A stretch of DNA of 64,000 bases from Protonemura montana. Taxonomy: Eukaryota; Arthropoda; Insecta; Plecoptera; Nemouridae. A model generated the notes under the pieces. It had not been told where the DNA came from. It saw only the letters and a program-made list of their open reading frames with translations, and ran no database searches. Of this stretch, positions 1-12,637 are shown one piece after another. Within the stretch, counting starts at the first letter, position 1, and each line of letters starts with the position of its first letter. The stretch lies in the NCBI GenBank assembly GCA_947568835.1, contig OX387607.1, forward strand, positions 20,363,277 through 20,427,276, written 5' to 3'. Position numbers and translations under genes: made by a program.

Positions 1-171
1 AGAGGCTGAAGACACTCTGCAATGCTACCCAGACGTTCAAGACACTTTGCCTCGCTCCCCAGACGCTCCAGACACTCTGCCTCGTTAGCCAGGCGCTTCA
101 GAAGCTCTACCTCGCTAGCCAGGCGCTCCAGACACTCTGCCACGGTAGCCAGAGGCTGAAAACACTCAGCA

Positions 172-1587
172 ATGCTAGCCAGACGCTCCAGACACTCTGC
201 CACGCTAGCTAGACGCTCCAGACACTCTGATTCGCTACTTAGACGCTCCAGACACCTTGCCTCGCTACCCAGACACACCAGACACTCTGCCTCGCTAGCT
301 AAACGCTCCAGACACTCTGCCTTGCTACCCAGACCCTCCAGACACTCTGTCTCGCTAGCCATGCGCTCCAGAATTTCTGCCTTGCTACCCAGACGCTCCA
401 GACTATCTGCCACGCTAGCCAGTGGCTCCAGACTATCTGCCACGCTAGCCAGAGGCTCCAGACACTCTGCCACGCTTGTTAGACAATCCAGACTTTCTGC
501 CTCGCTAGCCAGGCGCTCCAGACACTCTGCCTCGCTAGCCAGGCGCTCCAGACACTCTGCCACGCTAGCCAGACGCTCCAGACACTCTGATTCGCTACCC
601 AGACGTTCAAGACACTTTGCCTCGCTCCCCAGACGCTCCAGACACTCTGCCTCGTTAGCCAGGCGCTTCAGAAGCTCTGCCTCGCTAGCCAGGCGCTCCA
701 GACACTCTGCCATTCTAGCCAGACGCTCCAGACTATCTGCTACGCTAGCCAGAGGCTCCAGACACTCTGCCACGCTAGATAGACGCTCCAGACACTCTGC
801 CTTGCTACCCAGAATCTCCAGACACTCTGCCTCAGTAGCCAGGCGCTCCAGACACTCTGCCTCGCTACCCAGACGCTTTAGACTATCTGCCACGCTAGCC
901 AGTGGCTCCAGACACTCTGCCACGCTAGCTAGACGCTCCAGGCACTCTGCCTCGCTACTTAGACGCTCCAGAAACTCTGCCTCACTAGCCAGGCGCTCCA
1001 GACACTCTGCCTCGCTACCCAGACGATCCAGACACTCTGCCTCCCTAGCCAGCCGCTTTAGACACTCTGCCATGCTAGCCAGAGATTTCAGACACTCTGC
1101 TACGCTAGCTAGACGCTCCAGACACTCTGCCACGCTAGCTAGACGCTCCAGACACTCTGCCTTGCTACTTAGACCCTCCAGACACTCTGCCTCGCTAGCC
1201 AGGCGCTCCAGACACTCTGCCTCGCTACCCAGACGCTCCAGACTATTTGCCACGCTAGCCAGAGGCTCCAGACACTCTGCCACGCTAGCTAGACGCTCCA
1301 GACACTCTGCCTCGCTAGCCAGGCACTCCAGACACTCTGATTCGCTACCCAGACGTTCCAGACACTTTGCCTCGCTACCCAGACGCTCCAGACTATCTGC
1401 AACGCTAGCCAGAGGCTCCAGACACTCTGCCACGCTAGCTAGACGCTCCAGACACTCTGCCTTGCTACCCAGAATCTCAAGACACTCTGCCACGCTAGCC
1501 AGTGGCTCCAGCCACTCTGCCACGCTAGCTAGACGCTCCAGGCACTTGCCTCGCTACTTAGACGCTCCAGACACTCTGCCTCGCTAG
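172..1587. repeat. HOR block A, copy 1
   Basis: This is a ~1,416-bp ordered run of 30-bp variants. It begins at a CAATGCTAGCC unit, passes through marker units (CACACCAGAC; TTGTTAGACAATCC; CAGTAGCCAGG) and contains near its end a 1-bp deletion (GGCACTTGCC in place of GGCACTCTGCC, about 1541). The same order recurs eight more times in the left arm. The + frame through it is open for 471 codons of an RRSRHSAS-type decapeptide, and the - frame is open too. Neither looks like a gene. Confidence 0.9.
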
Positions 1588-1647
1588 CCAGCCGCTCCAG
1601 ACACTCTACCACGCTAGCCAGACACTCCAGACACTCTACCACGCAAG

Positions 1648-2335
1648 CTAGACGCTCCAGGCACTCTGCCTCGCTAGCCAGGCGTTCCATACACTCTGGC
1701 TCGCTCCCATACGCTCCAGACTTTCTGCCACGCTAGCCAGTGGCTCCAGACTATCTGCCACGCTAGCCAGAGGCTCCAGACACTCTGCCACGCTTGTTAG
1801 ACAATCCAGACTTTCTGCCTTGCTAGCCATACGCTCCAGACACTCTGCCTCGCTAGCCAGACGCTCCAGACACTCTGCCTCGTTAGCCAGGCGCTTCAGA
1901 AGCTCTGCCTCGCTAGCCAGGCGCTCCAGACACTCTGCCATTCTAGCCAGACGCTCCAGACTATCAGCTACGCTAGCCAGAGGCTCCAGACACTCTGCCA
2001 CGCTAAATAGACGCTCCAGACACTCTGCCTTGCTACTTAGACCCTCCAGACACTCTGCCTCGCTAGCCAGGCGCTCCAGACACTCTGCCTCGCTAGCCAG
2101 GCGCTCCAGACACTCTGCCTCGCTACCCAGACGCTCCAGACTATTTGCCACGCTAGCCAGTGGCTCCAGACACTCTGCCACGCTAGCTAGACGCTCCAAG
2201 CACTCTGCCTCGCTACTTAGACGCTCCAGAAACTCTGCCACGCTAGCCAGTGGCTCCAGCCACTCTGCCACGCTAGCTAGACGCTCCAGGCACTTGCCTC
2301 GCTACTTAGACGCTCTAGACACTCTGCCTCGCTAG
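1648..2335. repeat. HOR block B, short copy
   Basis: This is a shortened form of block B. It opens with the 1-bp-deleted unit (GCTCCCATACGC, about 1703) and the TTGTTAGACAATCC marker. It then jumps directly to the ending shared with block A (GGCACTTGCC, about 2290), omitting roughly 600 bp present in the full B copies. It is immediately followed by a full B copy. An unequal exchange between neighbouring copies is the simplest explanation. Confidence 0.8.
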
Positions 2336-2395
2336 CCAGCCGCTCCAGACACTCTACCACGCTAGCCAGACACTCCAGACACTCTACCACGCAAG

Positions 2396-3683
2396 CTAGA
2401 CGCTCCAGGCACTCTGCCTCGCTAGCCAGGCGTTCCATACACTCTGGCTCGCTCCCATACGCTCCAGACTTTCTGCCACGCTAGCCAGTGGCTCCAGACT
2501 ATCTGCCACGCTAGCCAGAGGCTCCAGACACTCTGCCACGCTTGTTACACAATCCAGACTTTCTGCCTTGCTAGCCATACGCTCCAGACACTCTGCCTCG
2601 CTAGCCAGACGCTCCAGACACTCTGCCTCGTTAGCCAGGCGCTTCAGAAGCTCTGCCTCGCTAGCCAGGCGCTCCAGACACTCTGCCATTCTAGCCAGAC
2701 GCTCCAGACTATCTGCTACGCTAGCCAGAGGCTCCAGACACTCTGCCACGCTAAATAGACGCTCCAGACACTCTGCCTTGCTACTTAGACCCTCCAGACA
2801 CTCTGCCTCGCTAGCCAGGCGCTCCAGACACTCTGCCTCGCTAGCCAGGCGCTCCAGACACTCTGCCTCGCTACCCAGACGCTCCAGACTACTTGCCACG
2901 CTAGCCAGTGGCTCCAGACACTCTGCCACGCTAGCTAGACGCTCCAAGCACTCTGCCTCGCTACTTAGACGCTCCAGAAACTCTGCCTCACTAGCCAGGC
3001 ACTCCAGACACTCTGGCTCGCTACCCAGACGATCCAGACACTCTGCCTCCCTAGCCAGCCGCTTTAGACACTCTGCCATGCTAGCCAGAGATTTCAGACA
3101 CTCTGCTACGCTAGCTAGACGCTCCAGACTCTCTGCCTTGCTACTTAGACCCTCCAGACACTCTGCCTCGCTAGCCAGGCGCTCCAGACACTCTACCTCG
3201 CTACCCAGACGCTCCAGACTATTTGCCACGCTAGCCAGAGGCTCCAGACACTCTGCCACGCTAGCTAGACGCTCCAGACACTCTGCCTCGCTGGCCAGGC
3301 ACTCCAGACACTCTGATTCGCTACCCAGACGTTCCAGACACTTTGCCTCGCTACCCAGACGCTCCAGACTATCTGCAACGCTAGCCAGAGGCTCCAGACA
3401 CTCTGCCACGCTAGCTAGACGCTCCAGACACTCTGCCTTGCTACCCAGAATCTCCAGACACTCTGCCACGCTAGCCAGTGGCTCCAGCCACTCTGCCACG
3501 CTAGCTAGACGCTCCAGGCACTCTGCCTCGCTACTTAGACGCTCCAGACACTCTGCCTCGCTAGCCAGCCGCTCCAGACACTCTACCACGCAAGCTAGAC
3601 GCTCCAGGCACTCTGCATCGCTAGCCAGGCGTTCCAGACACTCTGGCTCGCTCCCATACGCTCCAGACTTTCTGCCACGCTAG
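2396..3683. repeat. HOR block B, copy 1
   Basis: This ~1.29-kb run of variants starts at a CCACGCAAGCTAGACGC unit and contains two units with the GCTCCCATACGC 1-bp deletion (about 2450 and 3650). It also has paired marker units with GAGATTTCAGAC and GCTACTTAGACCC. Private changes distinguish it from the other B copies: GTTACACAATCC near 2547, GACTACTTGCC near 2888 and GACTCTCTGCC near 3127. Confidence 0.85.
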
Positions 3684-3946
3684 CCAGTGGCTCCAGACTA
3701 TCTGCCACGCTAGCCAGAGGCTGCAGACACTCTGCAATGCTAGCCAGACGCTCCAGACACTCTGCCACGCTAGCCAGAGGCTGAAGACACTCTGCAATGC
3801 TACCCAGACGTTCAAGACACTTTGCCTCGCTCCCCAGACGCTCCAGACACTCTGCCTCGTTAGCCAGGCGCTTCAGAAGCTCTACCTCGCTAGCCAGGCG
3901 CTCCAGACACTCTGCCACGGTAGCCAGAGGCTGAAAACACTCAGCA

Positions 3947-5362
3947 ATGCTAGCCAGACGCTCCAGACACTCTGCCACGCTAGCTAGACGCTCCAGACAC
4001 TCTGATTCGCTACTTAGACGCTCCAGACACCTTGCCTCGCTACCCAGACACACCAGACACTCTGCCTCGCTAGCTAAACGCTCCAGACACTCTGCCTTGC
4101 TACCCAGACCCTCCAGACACTCTGTCTCGCTAGCCATGCGCTCCAGAATTTCTGCCTTGCTACCCAGACGCTCCAGACTATCTGCCACGCTAGCCAGTGG
4201 CTCCAGACTATCTGCCACGCTAGCCAGAGGCTCCAGACACTCTGCCACGCTTGTTAGACAATCCAGACTTTCTGCCTCGCTAGCCAGGCGCTCCAGACAC
4301 TCTGCCTCGCTAGCCAGGCGCTCCAGACACTCTGCCACGCTAGCCAGACGCTCCAGACACTCTGATTCGCTACCCAGACGTTCAAGACACTTTGCCTCGC
4401 TCCCCAGACGCTCCAGACACTCTGCCTCGTTAGCCAGGCGCTTCAGAAGCTCTGCCTCGCTAGCCAGGCGCTCCAGACACTCTGCCATTCTAGCCAGACG
4501 CTCCAGACTATCTGCTACGCTAGCCAGAGGCTCCAGACACTCTGCCACGCTAGATAGACGCTCCAGACACTCTGCCTTGCTACCCAGAATCTCCAGACAC
4601 TCTGCCTCAGTAGCCAGGCGCTCCAGACACTCTGCCTCGCTACCCAGACGCTTCAGACTATCTGCCACGCTAGCCAGTGGCTCCAGACACTCTGCCACGC
4701 TAGCTAGACGCTCCAGGCACTCTGCCTCGCTACTTAGACGCTCCAGAAACTCTGCCTCACTAGCCAGGCGCTCCAGACACTCTGCCTCGCTACCCAGACG
4801 ATCCAGACACTCTGCCTCCCTAGCCAGCCGCTTTAGACACTCTGCCATGCTAGCCAGAGATTTCAGACACTCTGCTACGCTAGCTAGACGCTCCAGACAC
4901 TCTGCCACGCTAGCTAGACGCTCCAGACACTCTGCCTTGCTACTTAGACCCTCCAGACACTCTGCCTCGCTAGCCAGGCGCTCCAGACACTCTGCCTCGC
5001 TACCCAGACGCTCCAGACTATTTGCCACGCTAGCCAGAGGCTCCAGACACTCTGCCACGCTAGCTAGACGCTCCAGACACTCTGCCTCGCTAGCCAGGCA
5101 CTCCAGACACTCTGATTCGCTACCCAGACGTTCCAGACACTTTGCCTCGCTACCCAGACGCTCCAGACTATCTGCAACGCTAGCCAGAGGCTCCAGACAC
5201 TCTGCCACGCTAGCTAGACGCTCCAGACACTCTGCCTTGCTACCCAGAATCTCAAGACACTCTGCCACGCTAGCCAGTGGCTCCAGCCACTCTGCCACGC
5301 TAGCTAGACGCTCCAGGCACTTGCCTCGCTACTTAGACGCTCCAGACACTCTGCCTCGCTAG
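3947..5362. repeat. HOR block A, copy 2
   Basis: This has the same unit order as copy 1, displaced by 3,775 bp. That is 126 x 30 minus 5, matching five 1-bp deletions in between. The predicted + frame peptide is identical over 471 codons, so the two copies are nearly unchanged since duplication. Confidence 0.9.
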
Positions 5363-5422
5363 CCAGCCGCTCCAGACACTCTACCACGCTAGCCAGACAC
5401 TCCAGACACTCTACCACGCAAG

Positions 5423-5986
5423 CTAGACGCTCCAGGCACTCTGCCTCGCTAGCCAGGCGTTCCATACACTCTGGCTCGCTCCCATACGCTCCAGACTTTC
5501 TGCCACGCTAGCCAGTGGCTCCAGACTATCTGCCACGCTAGCCAGAGGCTGCAGACACTCTGCAATGCTAGCCAGACGCTCCAGACACTCTGCCACGCTA
5601 GCCAGAGGCTGAAGACACTCTGCAATGCTAGCCAGGCGCTCCAGACACTCTGCCTCGCTAGCCAGCCGCTCCAGACACTCTGCCATGCTAGCAAGACGCT
5701 TCAGACACTCTGGCTAGCAACCCAGACTCTCCAGACACTCTGCCTCGCTAGCCAGGCGCTCCAGACACTCTGCCTCGCTACCCAGACGCTCCAGACTATT
5801 TGCCACGCTAGCCAGTGGCTCCAGACTATCTGCCACGCTAGCCAGAGGCTGCAGACACTCTGCAATGCTAGCCAGACGCTCCAGACACTCTGCCACGCTA
5901 GCCAGAGGCTGAAGACACTCTGCAATGCTAGCCAGGCGCTCCAGACACTCTGCCTCGCTAGCCAGCCGCTCCAGACACTCTGCCAT
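5423..5986. repeat. HOR block C (two tandem half-copies)
   Basis: This is a short block marked by alternating GAGGCTGCAGAC and GAGGCTGAAGAC units with CAATGCTAGCC. The ~290-bp motif occurs twice here and ends in GGCTAGCAACCC or GGCTAGCTACCC. These endings put TAG in both long open frames. Related single copies lie at 12,347, 17,144, 25,598 and 36,274. Confidence 0.75.
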
Positions 5987-6013
5987 GCTAGCCAGACGCT
6001 TCAGACACTCTGG

Positions 6014-7580
6014 CTAGCTACCCAGACTCTCCAGACACTCTGCCTCGCTAGCCAGGCGCTCCAGACATTCTGCCACGCTAGCCAGACGCTCCAGACACTC
6101 TAATTCGCTACCCAGACGTTCAAGACACTTTGCCTCGCTCCCCAGACGCTCCAGACACTCTGCCTCGTTAGCCAGGCGCTTCAGAAGCTCTGCCTCGCAA
6201 GCCAGGCGCTCCAGACACTCTGCCATTCTAGCCAGACGCTCCAGACTATCTGCTACGCTAGCCAGAGGCTCCAGACACTCTGCCACGCTAAATAGACGCT
6301 CCAGACACTCTGCCTTGCTACCCAGAATCTCCAGACACTCTGCCTCGCTAGCCAGGCGCTCCAGACACTCTGCCTCGCTACCCAGACGCTCCAGACTATT
6401 TGCCACGCTAGCCAGTGGCTCCAGACACTCTGCCACGCTAGCTAGACGCTCCAAGCACTCTGCCTCGCTACTTAGACGCTCCAGAAACTCTGCCTCACTA
6501 GCCAGGCACTCCAGACACTCTGGCTCGCTACCCAGACGATCCAGACACTCTGCCTCCCTAGCCAGCCGCTTTAGACACTCTGCCATGCTAGCCAGAGATT
6601 TCAGACACTCTGCTACGCTAGCTAGACGCTCCAGACACTCTGCCACGCTAGCTAGACGCTCCAGACACTCTGCCTTGCTACTTAGACCCTCCAGACACTC
6701 TGCCTCGCTAGCCAGGCGCTCCAGACACTCTGCCTCGCTAGCCAGGCGCTCCAGACACTCTGCCTCGCTACCCAGACGCTCCAGACTATTTGCCACGCTA
6801 GCCAGTGGCTCCAGACACTCTGCCACGCTAGCTAGACGCTCCAAGCACTCTGCCTCGCTACTTAGACGCTCCAGAAACTCTGCCTCACTAGCCAGGCACT
6901 CCAGACACTCTGGCTCGCTACCCAGACGATCCAGACACTCTGCCTCCCTAGCCAGCCGCTTTAGACACTCTGCCATGCTAGCCAGAGATTTCAGACACTC
7001 TGCTACGCTAGCTAGACGCTCCAGACACTCTGCCTTGCTACTTAGACCCTCCAGACACTCTGCCTCGCTAGCCAGGCGCTCCAGACACTCTACCTCGCTA
7101 CCCAGACGCTCCAGACTATTTGCCACGCTAGCCAGAGGCTCCAGACACTCTGCCACGCTAGCTAGACGCTCCAGACACTCTGCCTCGCTGGCCAGGCACT
7201 CCAGACACTCTGATTCGCTACCCAGACGTTCCAGACACTTTGCCTCGCTACCCAGACGCTCCAGACTATCTGCAACGCTAGCCAGAGGCTCCAGACACTC
7301 TGCCACGCTAGCTAGACGCTCCAGACACTCTGCCTTGCTACCCAGAATCTCCAGACACTCTGCCACGCTAGCCAGTGGCTCCAGCCACTCTGCCACGCTA
7401 GCTAGACGCTCCAGGCACTCTGCCTCGCTACTTAGACGCTCCAGACACTCTGCCTCGCTAGCCAGCCGCTCCAGACACTCTACCACGCAAGCTAGACGCT
7501 CCAGGCACTCTGCATCGCTAGCCAGGCGTTCCAGACACTCTGGCTCGCTCCCATACGCTCCAGACTTTCTGCCACGCTAG
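6014..7580. repeat. HOR block D, copy 1
   Basis: This ~1.57-kb block contains an internal duplication: the CACTAGCCAGGCACTCC / GGCTCGCTACCC / GAGATTTCAGAC series occurs twice, 420 bp apart. It ends with the GCTCCCATACGC deletion unit (about 7548). Diagnostic changes shared with copies 2 and 3, but not 4 and 5, are CTCTAATTCGC (about 6110) and CTCGCAAGCC (about 6195). Confidence 0.85.
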
Positions 7581-7843
7581 CCAGTGGCTCCAGACTATCT
7601 GCCACGCTAGCCAGAGGCTGCAGACACTCTGCAATGCTAGCCAGACGCTCCAGACACTCTGCCACGCTAGCCAGAGGCTGAAGACACTCTGCAATGCTAC
7701 CCAGACGTTCAAGACACTTTGCCTCGCTCCCCAGACGCTCCAGACACTCTGCCTCGTTAGCCAGGCGCTTCAGAAGCTCTACCTCGCTAGCCAGGCGCTC
7801 CAGACACTCTGCCACGGTAGCCAGAGGCTGAAAACACTCAGCA

Positions 7844-9259
7844 ATGCAAGCCAGACGCTCCAGACACTCTGCCACGCTAGCTAGACGCTCCAGACACTCT
7901 GATTCGCTACTTAGACGCGCCAGACACCTTGCCTCGCTACCCAGACACACCAGACACTCTGCCTCGCTAGCTAAACGCTCCAGACACTCTGCCTTGCTAC
8001 CCAGACCCTCCAGACACTCTGTCTCGCTAGCCATGCGCTCCAGAATTTCTGCCTTGCTACCCAGACGCTCCAGACTATCTGCCACGCTAGCCAGTGGCTC
8101 CAGACTATCTGCCACGCTAGCCAGAGGCTCCAGACACTCTGCCACGCTTGTTAGACAATCCAGACTTTCTGCCTCGCTAGCCAGGCGCTCCAGACACTCT
8201 GCCTCGCTAGCCAGGCGCTCCAGACACTCTGCCACGCTAGCCAGACGCTCCAGACACTCTGATTCGCTACCCAGACGTTCAAGACACTTTGCCTCGCTCC
8301 CCAGACGCTCCAGACACTCTGCCTCGTTAGCCAGGCGCTTCAGAAGCTCTGCCTCGCTAGCCAGGCGCTCCAGACACTCTGCCATTCTAGCCAGACGCTC
8401 CAGACTATCTGCTACGCTAGCCAGAGGCTCCAGACACTCTGCCACGCTAGATAGACGCTCCAGACACTCTGCCTTGCTACCCAGAATCTCCAGACACTCT
8501 GCCTCAGTAGCCAGGCGCTCCAGACACTCTGCCTCGCTACCCAGACGCTTTAGACTATCTGCCACGCTAGCCAGTGGCTCCAGACACTCTGCCACGCTAG
8601 CTAGACGCTCCAGGCACTCTGCCTCGCTACTTAGACGCTCCAGAAACTCTGCCTCACTAGCCAGGCGCTCCAGACACTCTGCCTCGCTACCCAGACGATC
8701 CAGACACTCTGCCTCCCTAGCCAGCCGCTTTAGACACTCTGCCATGCTAGCCAGAGATTTCAGACACTCTGCTACGCTAGCTAGACGCTCCAGACACTCT
8801 GCCACGCTAGCTAGACGCTCCAGACACTCTGCCTTGCTACTTAGACCCTCCAGACACTCTGCCTCGCTAGCCAGGCGCTCCAGACACTCTGCCTCGCTAC
8901 CCAGACGCTCCAGACTATTTGCCACGCTAGCCAGAGGCTCCAGACACTCTGCCACGCTAGCTAGACGCTCCAGACACTCTGCCTCGCTAGCCAGGCACTC
9001 CAGACACTCTGATTCGCTACCCAGACGTTCCAGACACTTTGCCTCGCTACCCAGACGCTCCAGACTATCTGCAACGCTAGCCAGAGGCTCCAGACACTCT
9101 GCCACGCTAGCTAGACGCTCCAGACACTCTGCCTTGCTACCCAGAATCTCAAGACACTCTGCCACGCTAGCCAGTGGCTCCAGCCACTCTGCCACGCTAG
9201 CTAGACGCTCCAGGCACTTGCCTCGCTACTTAGACGCTCCAGACACTCTGCCTCGCTAG
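7844..9259. repeat. HOR block A, copy 3
   Basis: The order of block A is displaced 3,897 bp from copy 2 (130 x 30 minus 3). Two private changes are visible: CAATGCAAGCC at its start (about 7845) and GACGCGCCAGAC (about 7915). Confidence 0.9.
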
Positions 9260-9319
9260 CCAGCCGCTCCAGACACTCTACCACGCTAGCCAGACACTCC
9301 AGACACTCTACCACGCAAG

Positions 9320-10607
9320 CTAGACGCTCCAGGCACTCTGCCTCGCTAGCCAGGCGTTCCATACACTCTGGCTCGCTCCCATACGCTCCAGACTTTCTGC
9401 CACGCTAGCCAGTGGCTCCAGACTATCTGCCACGCTAGCCAGAGGCTCCAGACACTCTGCCACGCTTGTTAGACAATCCAGACTTTCTGCCTTGCTAGCC
9501 ATACGCTCCAGACACTCTGCCTCGCTAGCCAGACGCTCCAGACACTCTGCCTCGTTAGCCAGGCGCTTCAGAAGCTCTGCCTCGCTAGCCAGGCGCTCCA
9601 GACACTCTGCCATTCTAGCCAGACGCTCCAGACTATCTGCTACGCTAGCCAGAGGCTCCAGACACTCTGCCACGCTAAATAGACGCTCCAGACACTCTGC
9701 CTTGCTACTTAGACCCTCCAGACACTCTGCCTCGCTAGCCAGGCGCTCCAGACACTCTGCCTCGCTAGCCAGGCGCTCCAGACACTCTGCCTCGCTACCC
9801 AGACGCTCCAGACTATTTGCCACGCTAGCCAGTGGCTCCAGACACTCTGCCACGCTAGCTAGACGCTCCAAGCACTCTGCCTCGCTACTTAGACGCTCCA
9901 GAAACTCTGCCTCACTAGCCAGGCACTCCAGACACTCTGGCTCGCTACCCAGACGATCCAGACACTCTGCCTCCCTAGCCAGCCGCTTTAGACACTCTGC
10001 CATGCTAGCCAGAGATTTCAGACACTCTGCTACGCTAGCTAGACGCTCCAGACACTCTGCCTTGCTACTTAGACCCTCCAGACACTCTGCCTCGCTAGCC
10101 AGGCGCTCCAGACACTCTACCTCGCTACCCAGACGCTCCAGACTATTTGCCACGCTAGCCAGAGGCTCCAGACACTCTGCCACGCTAGCTAGACGCTCCA
10201 GACACTCTGCCTCGCTGGCCAGGCACTCCAGACACTCTGATTCGCTACCCAGACGTTCCAGACACTTTGCCTCGCTACCCAGACGCTCCAGACTATCTGC
10301 AACGCTAGCCAGAGGCTCCAGACACTCTGCCACGCTAGCTAGACGCTCCAGACACTCTGCCTTGCTACCCAGAATCTCCAGACACTCTGCCACGCTAGCC
10401 AGTGGCTCCAGCCACTCTGCCACGCTAGCTAGACGCTCCAGGCACTCTGCCTCGCTACTTAGACGCTCCAGACACTCTGCCTCGCTAGCCAGCCGCTCCA
10501 GACACTCTACCACGCAAGCTAGACGCTCCAGGCACTCTGCATCGCTAGCCAGGCGTTCCAGACACTCTGGCTCGCTCCCATACGCTCCAGACTTTCTGCC
10601 ACGCTAG
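9320..10607. repeat. HOR block B, copy 2
   Basis: This has the same order as the B copy at 2,396. It shares a ~13.25-kb displaced partner at 22,571. Confidence 0.85.
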
Positions 10608-10870
10608 CCAGTGGCTCCAGACTATCTGCCACGCTAGCCAGAGGCTGCAGACACTCTGCAATGCTAGCCAGACGCTCCAGACACTCTGCCACGCTAGCCA
10701 TAGGCTGAAGACACTCTGCAATGCTACCCAGACGTTCAAGACACTTTGCCTCGCTCCCCAGACGCTCCAGACACTCTGCCTCGTTAGCCAGGCGCTTCAG
10801 AAGCTCTACCTCGCTAGCCAGGCGCTCCAGACACTCTGCCACGGTAGCCAGAGGCTGAAAACACTCAGCA

Positions 10871-12286
10871 ATGCTAGCCAGACGCTCCAGACACTCTGCC
10901 ACGCTAGCTAGACGCTCCAGACACTCTGATTCGCTACTTAGACGCTCCAGACACCTTGCCTCGCTACCCAGACACACCAGACACTCTGCCTCGCTAGCTA
11001 AACGCTCCAGACACTCTGCCTTGCTACCCAGACCCTCCAGACACTCTGTCTTGCTAGCCATGCGCTCCAGAATTTCTGCCTTGCTACCCAGACGCTCCAG
11101 ACTATCTGCCACGCTAGCCAGTGGCTCCAGACTATCTGCCACGCTAGCCAGAGGCTCCAGACACTCTGCCACGCTTGTTAGACAATCCAGACTTTCTGCC
11201 TCGCTAGCCAGGCGCTCCAGACACTCTGCCTCGCTAGCCAGGCGCTCCAGACACTCTGCCACGCTAGCCAGACGCTCCAGACACTCTGATTCGCTACCCA
11301 GACGTTCAAGACACTTTGCCTCGCTCCCCAGACGCTCCAGACACTCTGCCTCGTTAGCCAGGCGCTTCAGAAGCTCTGCCTCGCTAGCCAGGCGCTCCAG
11401 ACACTCTGCCATTCTAGCCAGACGCTCCAGACTATCTGCTACGCTAGCCAGAGGCTCCAGACACTCTGCCACGCTAGATAGACGCTCCAGACACTCTGCC
11501 TTGCTACCCAGAATCTCCAGACACTCTGCCTCAGTAGCCAGGCGCTCCAGACACTCTGCCTCGCTACCCAGACGCTTCAGACTATCTGCCACGCTAGCCA
11601 GTGGCTCCAGACACTCTGCCACGCTAGCTAGACGCTCCAGGCACTCTGCCTCGCTACTTAGACGCTCCAGAAACTCTGCCTCACTAGCCAGGCGCTCCAG
11701 ACACTCTGCCTCGCTACCCAGACGATCCAGACACTCTGCCTCCCTAGCCAGCCGCTTTAGACACTCTGCCATGCTAGCCAGAGATTTCAGACACTCTGCT
11801 ACGCTAGCTAGACGCTCCAGACACTCTGCCACGCTAGCTAGACGCTCCAGACACTCTGCCTTGCTACTTAGACCCTCCAGACACTCTGCCTCGCTAGCCA
11901 GGCGCTCCAGACACTCTGCCTCGCTACCCAGACGCTCCAGACTATTTGCCACGCTAGCCAGAGGCTCCAGACACTCTGCCACGCTAGCTAGACGCTCCAG
12001 ACACTCTGCCTCGCTAGCCAGGCACTCCAGACACTCTGATTCGCTACCCAGAGGTTCCAGACACTTTGCCTCGCTACCCAGACGCTCCAGACTATCTGCA
12101 ACGCTAGCCAGAGGCTCCAGACACTCTGCCACGCTAGCTAGACGCTCCAGACACTCTGCCTTGCTACCCAGAATCTCAAGACACTCTGCCACGCTAGCCA
12201 GTGGCTCCAGCCACTCTGCCACGCTAGCTAGACGCTCCAGGCACTTGCCTCGCTACTTAGACGCTCCAGACACTCTGCCTCGCTAG
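10871..12286. repeat. HOR block A, copy 4
   Basis: Block A begins 3,027 bp after copy 3 starts (101 x 30 minus 3). It carries CCCAGAGGTTCCAG (about 12,050), and its upstream flank has CCATAGGCTGAAG (about 10,698). Both are seen only here and in the copy at 24,122. CTGTCTTGCTAGCC (about 11,047) is private to this copy. Confidence 0.9.
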
Positions 12287-12346
12287 CCAGCCGCTCCAGA
12301 CACTCTACCACGCTAGCCAGACACTCCAGACACTCTACCACGCAAG

Positions 12347-12610
12347 CTAGACGCTCCAGGCACTCTGCCTCGCTAGCCAGGCGTTCCATACACTCTGGCT
12401 CGCTCCCATACGCTCCAGACTTTCTGCCACGCTAGCCAGTGGCTCCAGACTATCTGCCACGCTAGCCAGAGGCTGCAGACACTCTGCAATGCTAGCCAGA
12501 CGCTCCAGACACTCTGCCACGCTAGCCAGAGGCTGAAGACACTCTGCAATGCTAGCCAGGCGCTCCAGACACTCTGCCTCGCTAGCCAGCCGCTCCAGAC
12601 ACTCTGCCAT
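12347..12610. repeat. HOR block C copy
   Basis: This has the GCTCCCATACGC deletion unit followed by the GAGGCTGCAGAC / GAGGCTGAAGAC alternation, as at 5,423. It ends just before a GGCTAGCAACCC unit that stops both open frames. Confidence 0.75.
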
Positions 12611-12637
12611 GCTAGCAAGACGCTTCAGACACTCTGG

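Noticed and set aside
508-537. CAGAC/CAGACA motif in every unit as a SMAD-type binding site
   Set aside because: A 5-6 bp match fixed in the consensus of a satellite is expected by chance and has no supporting promoter context.
172-1587. Arg/Ser-rich (RS- or protamine-like) protein gene on the + strand, and its equivalents elsewhere
   Set aside because: The open frame is generated by the 30-bp period, starts and ends at arbitrary unit variants, overlaps an equally long - strand frame, and shows no promoter, splice or poly(A) context.
5449-5694. Trp-rich (VWSVWLARQS) minus-strand frames
   Set aside because: These are short shadows in another frame of the same repeat, broken frequently by TAG from GCTAGCTAGACG-type units.
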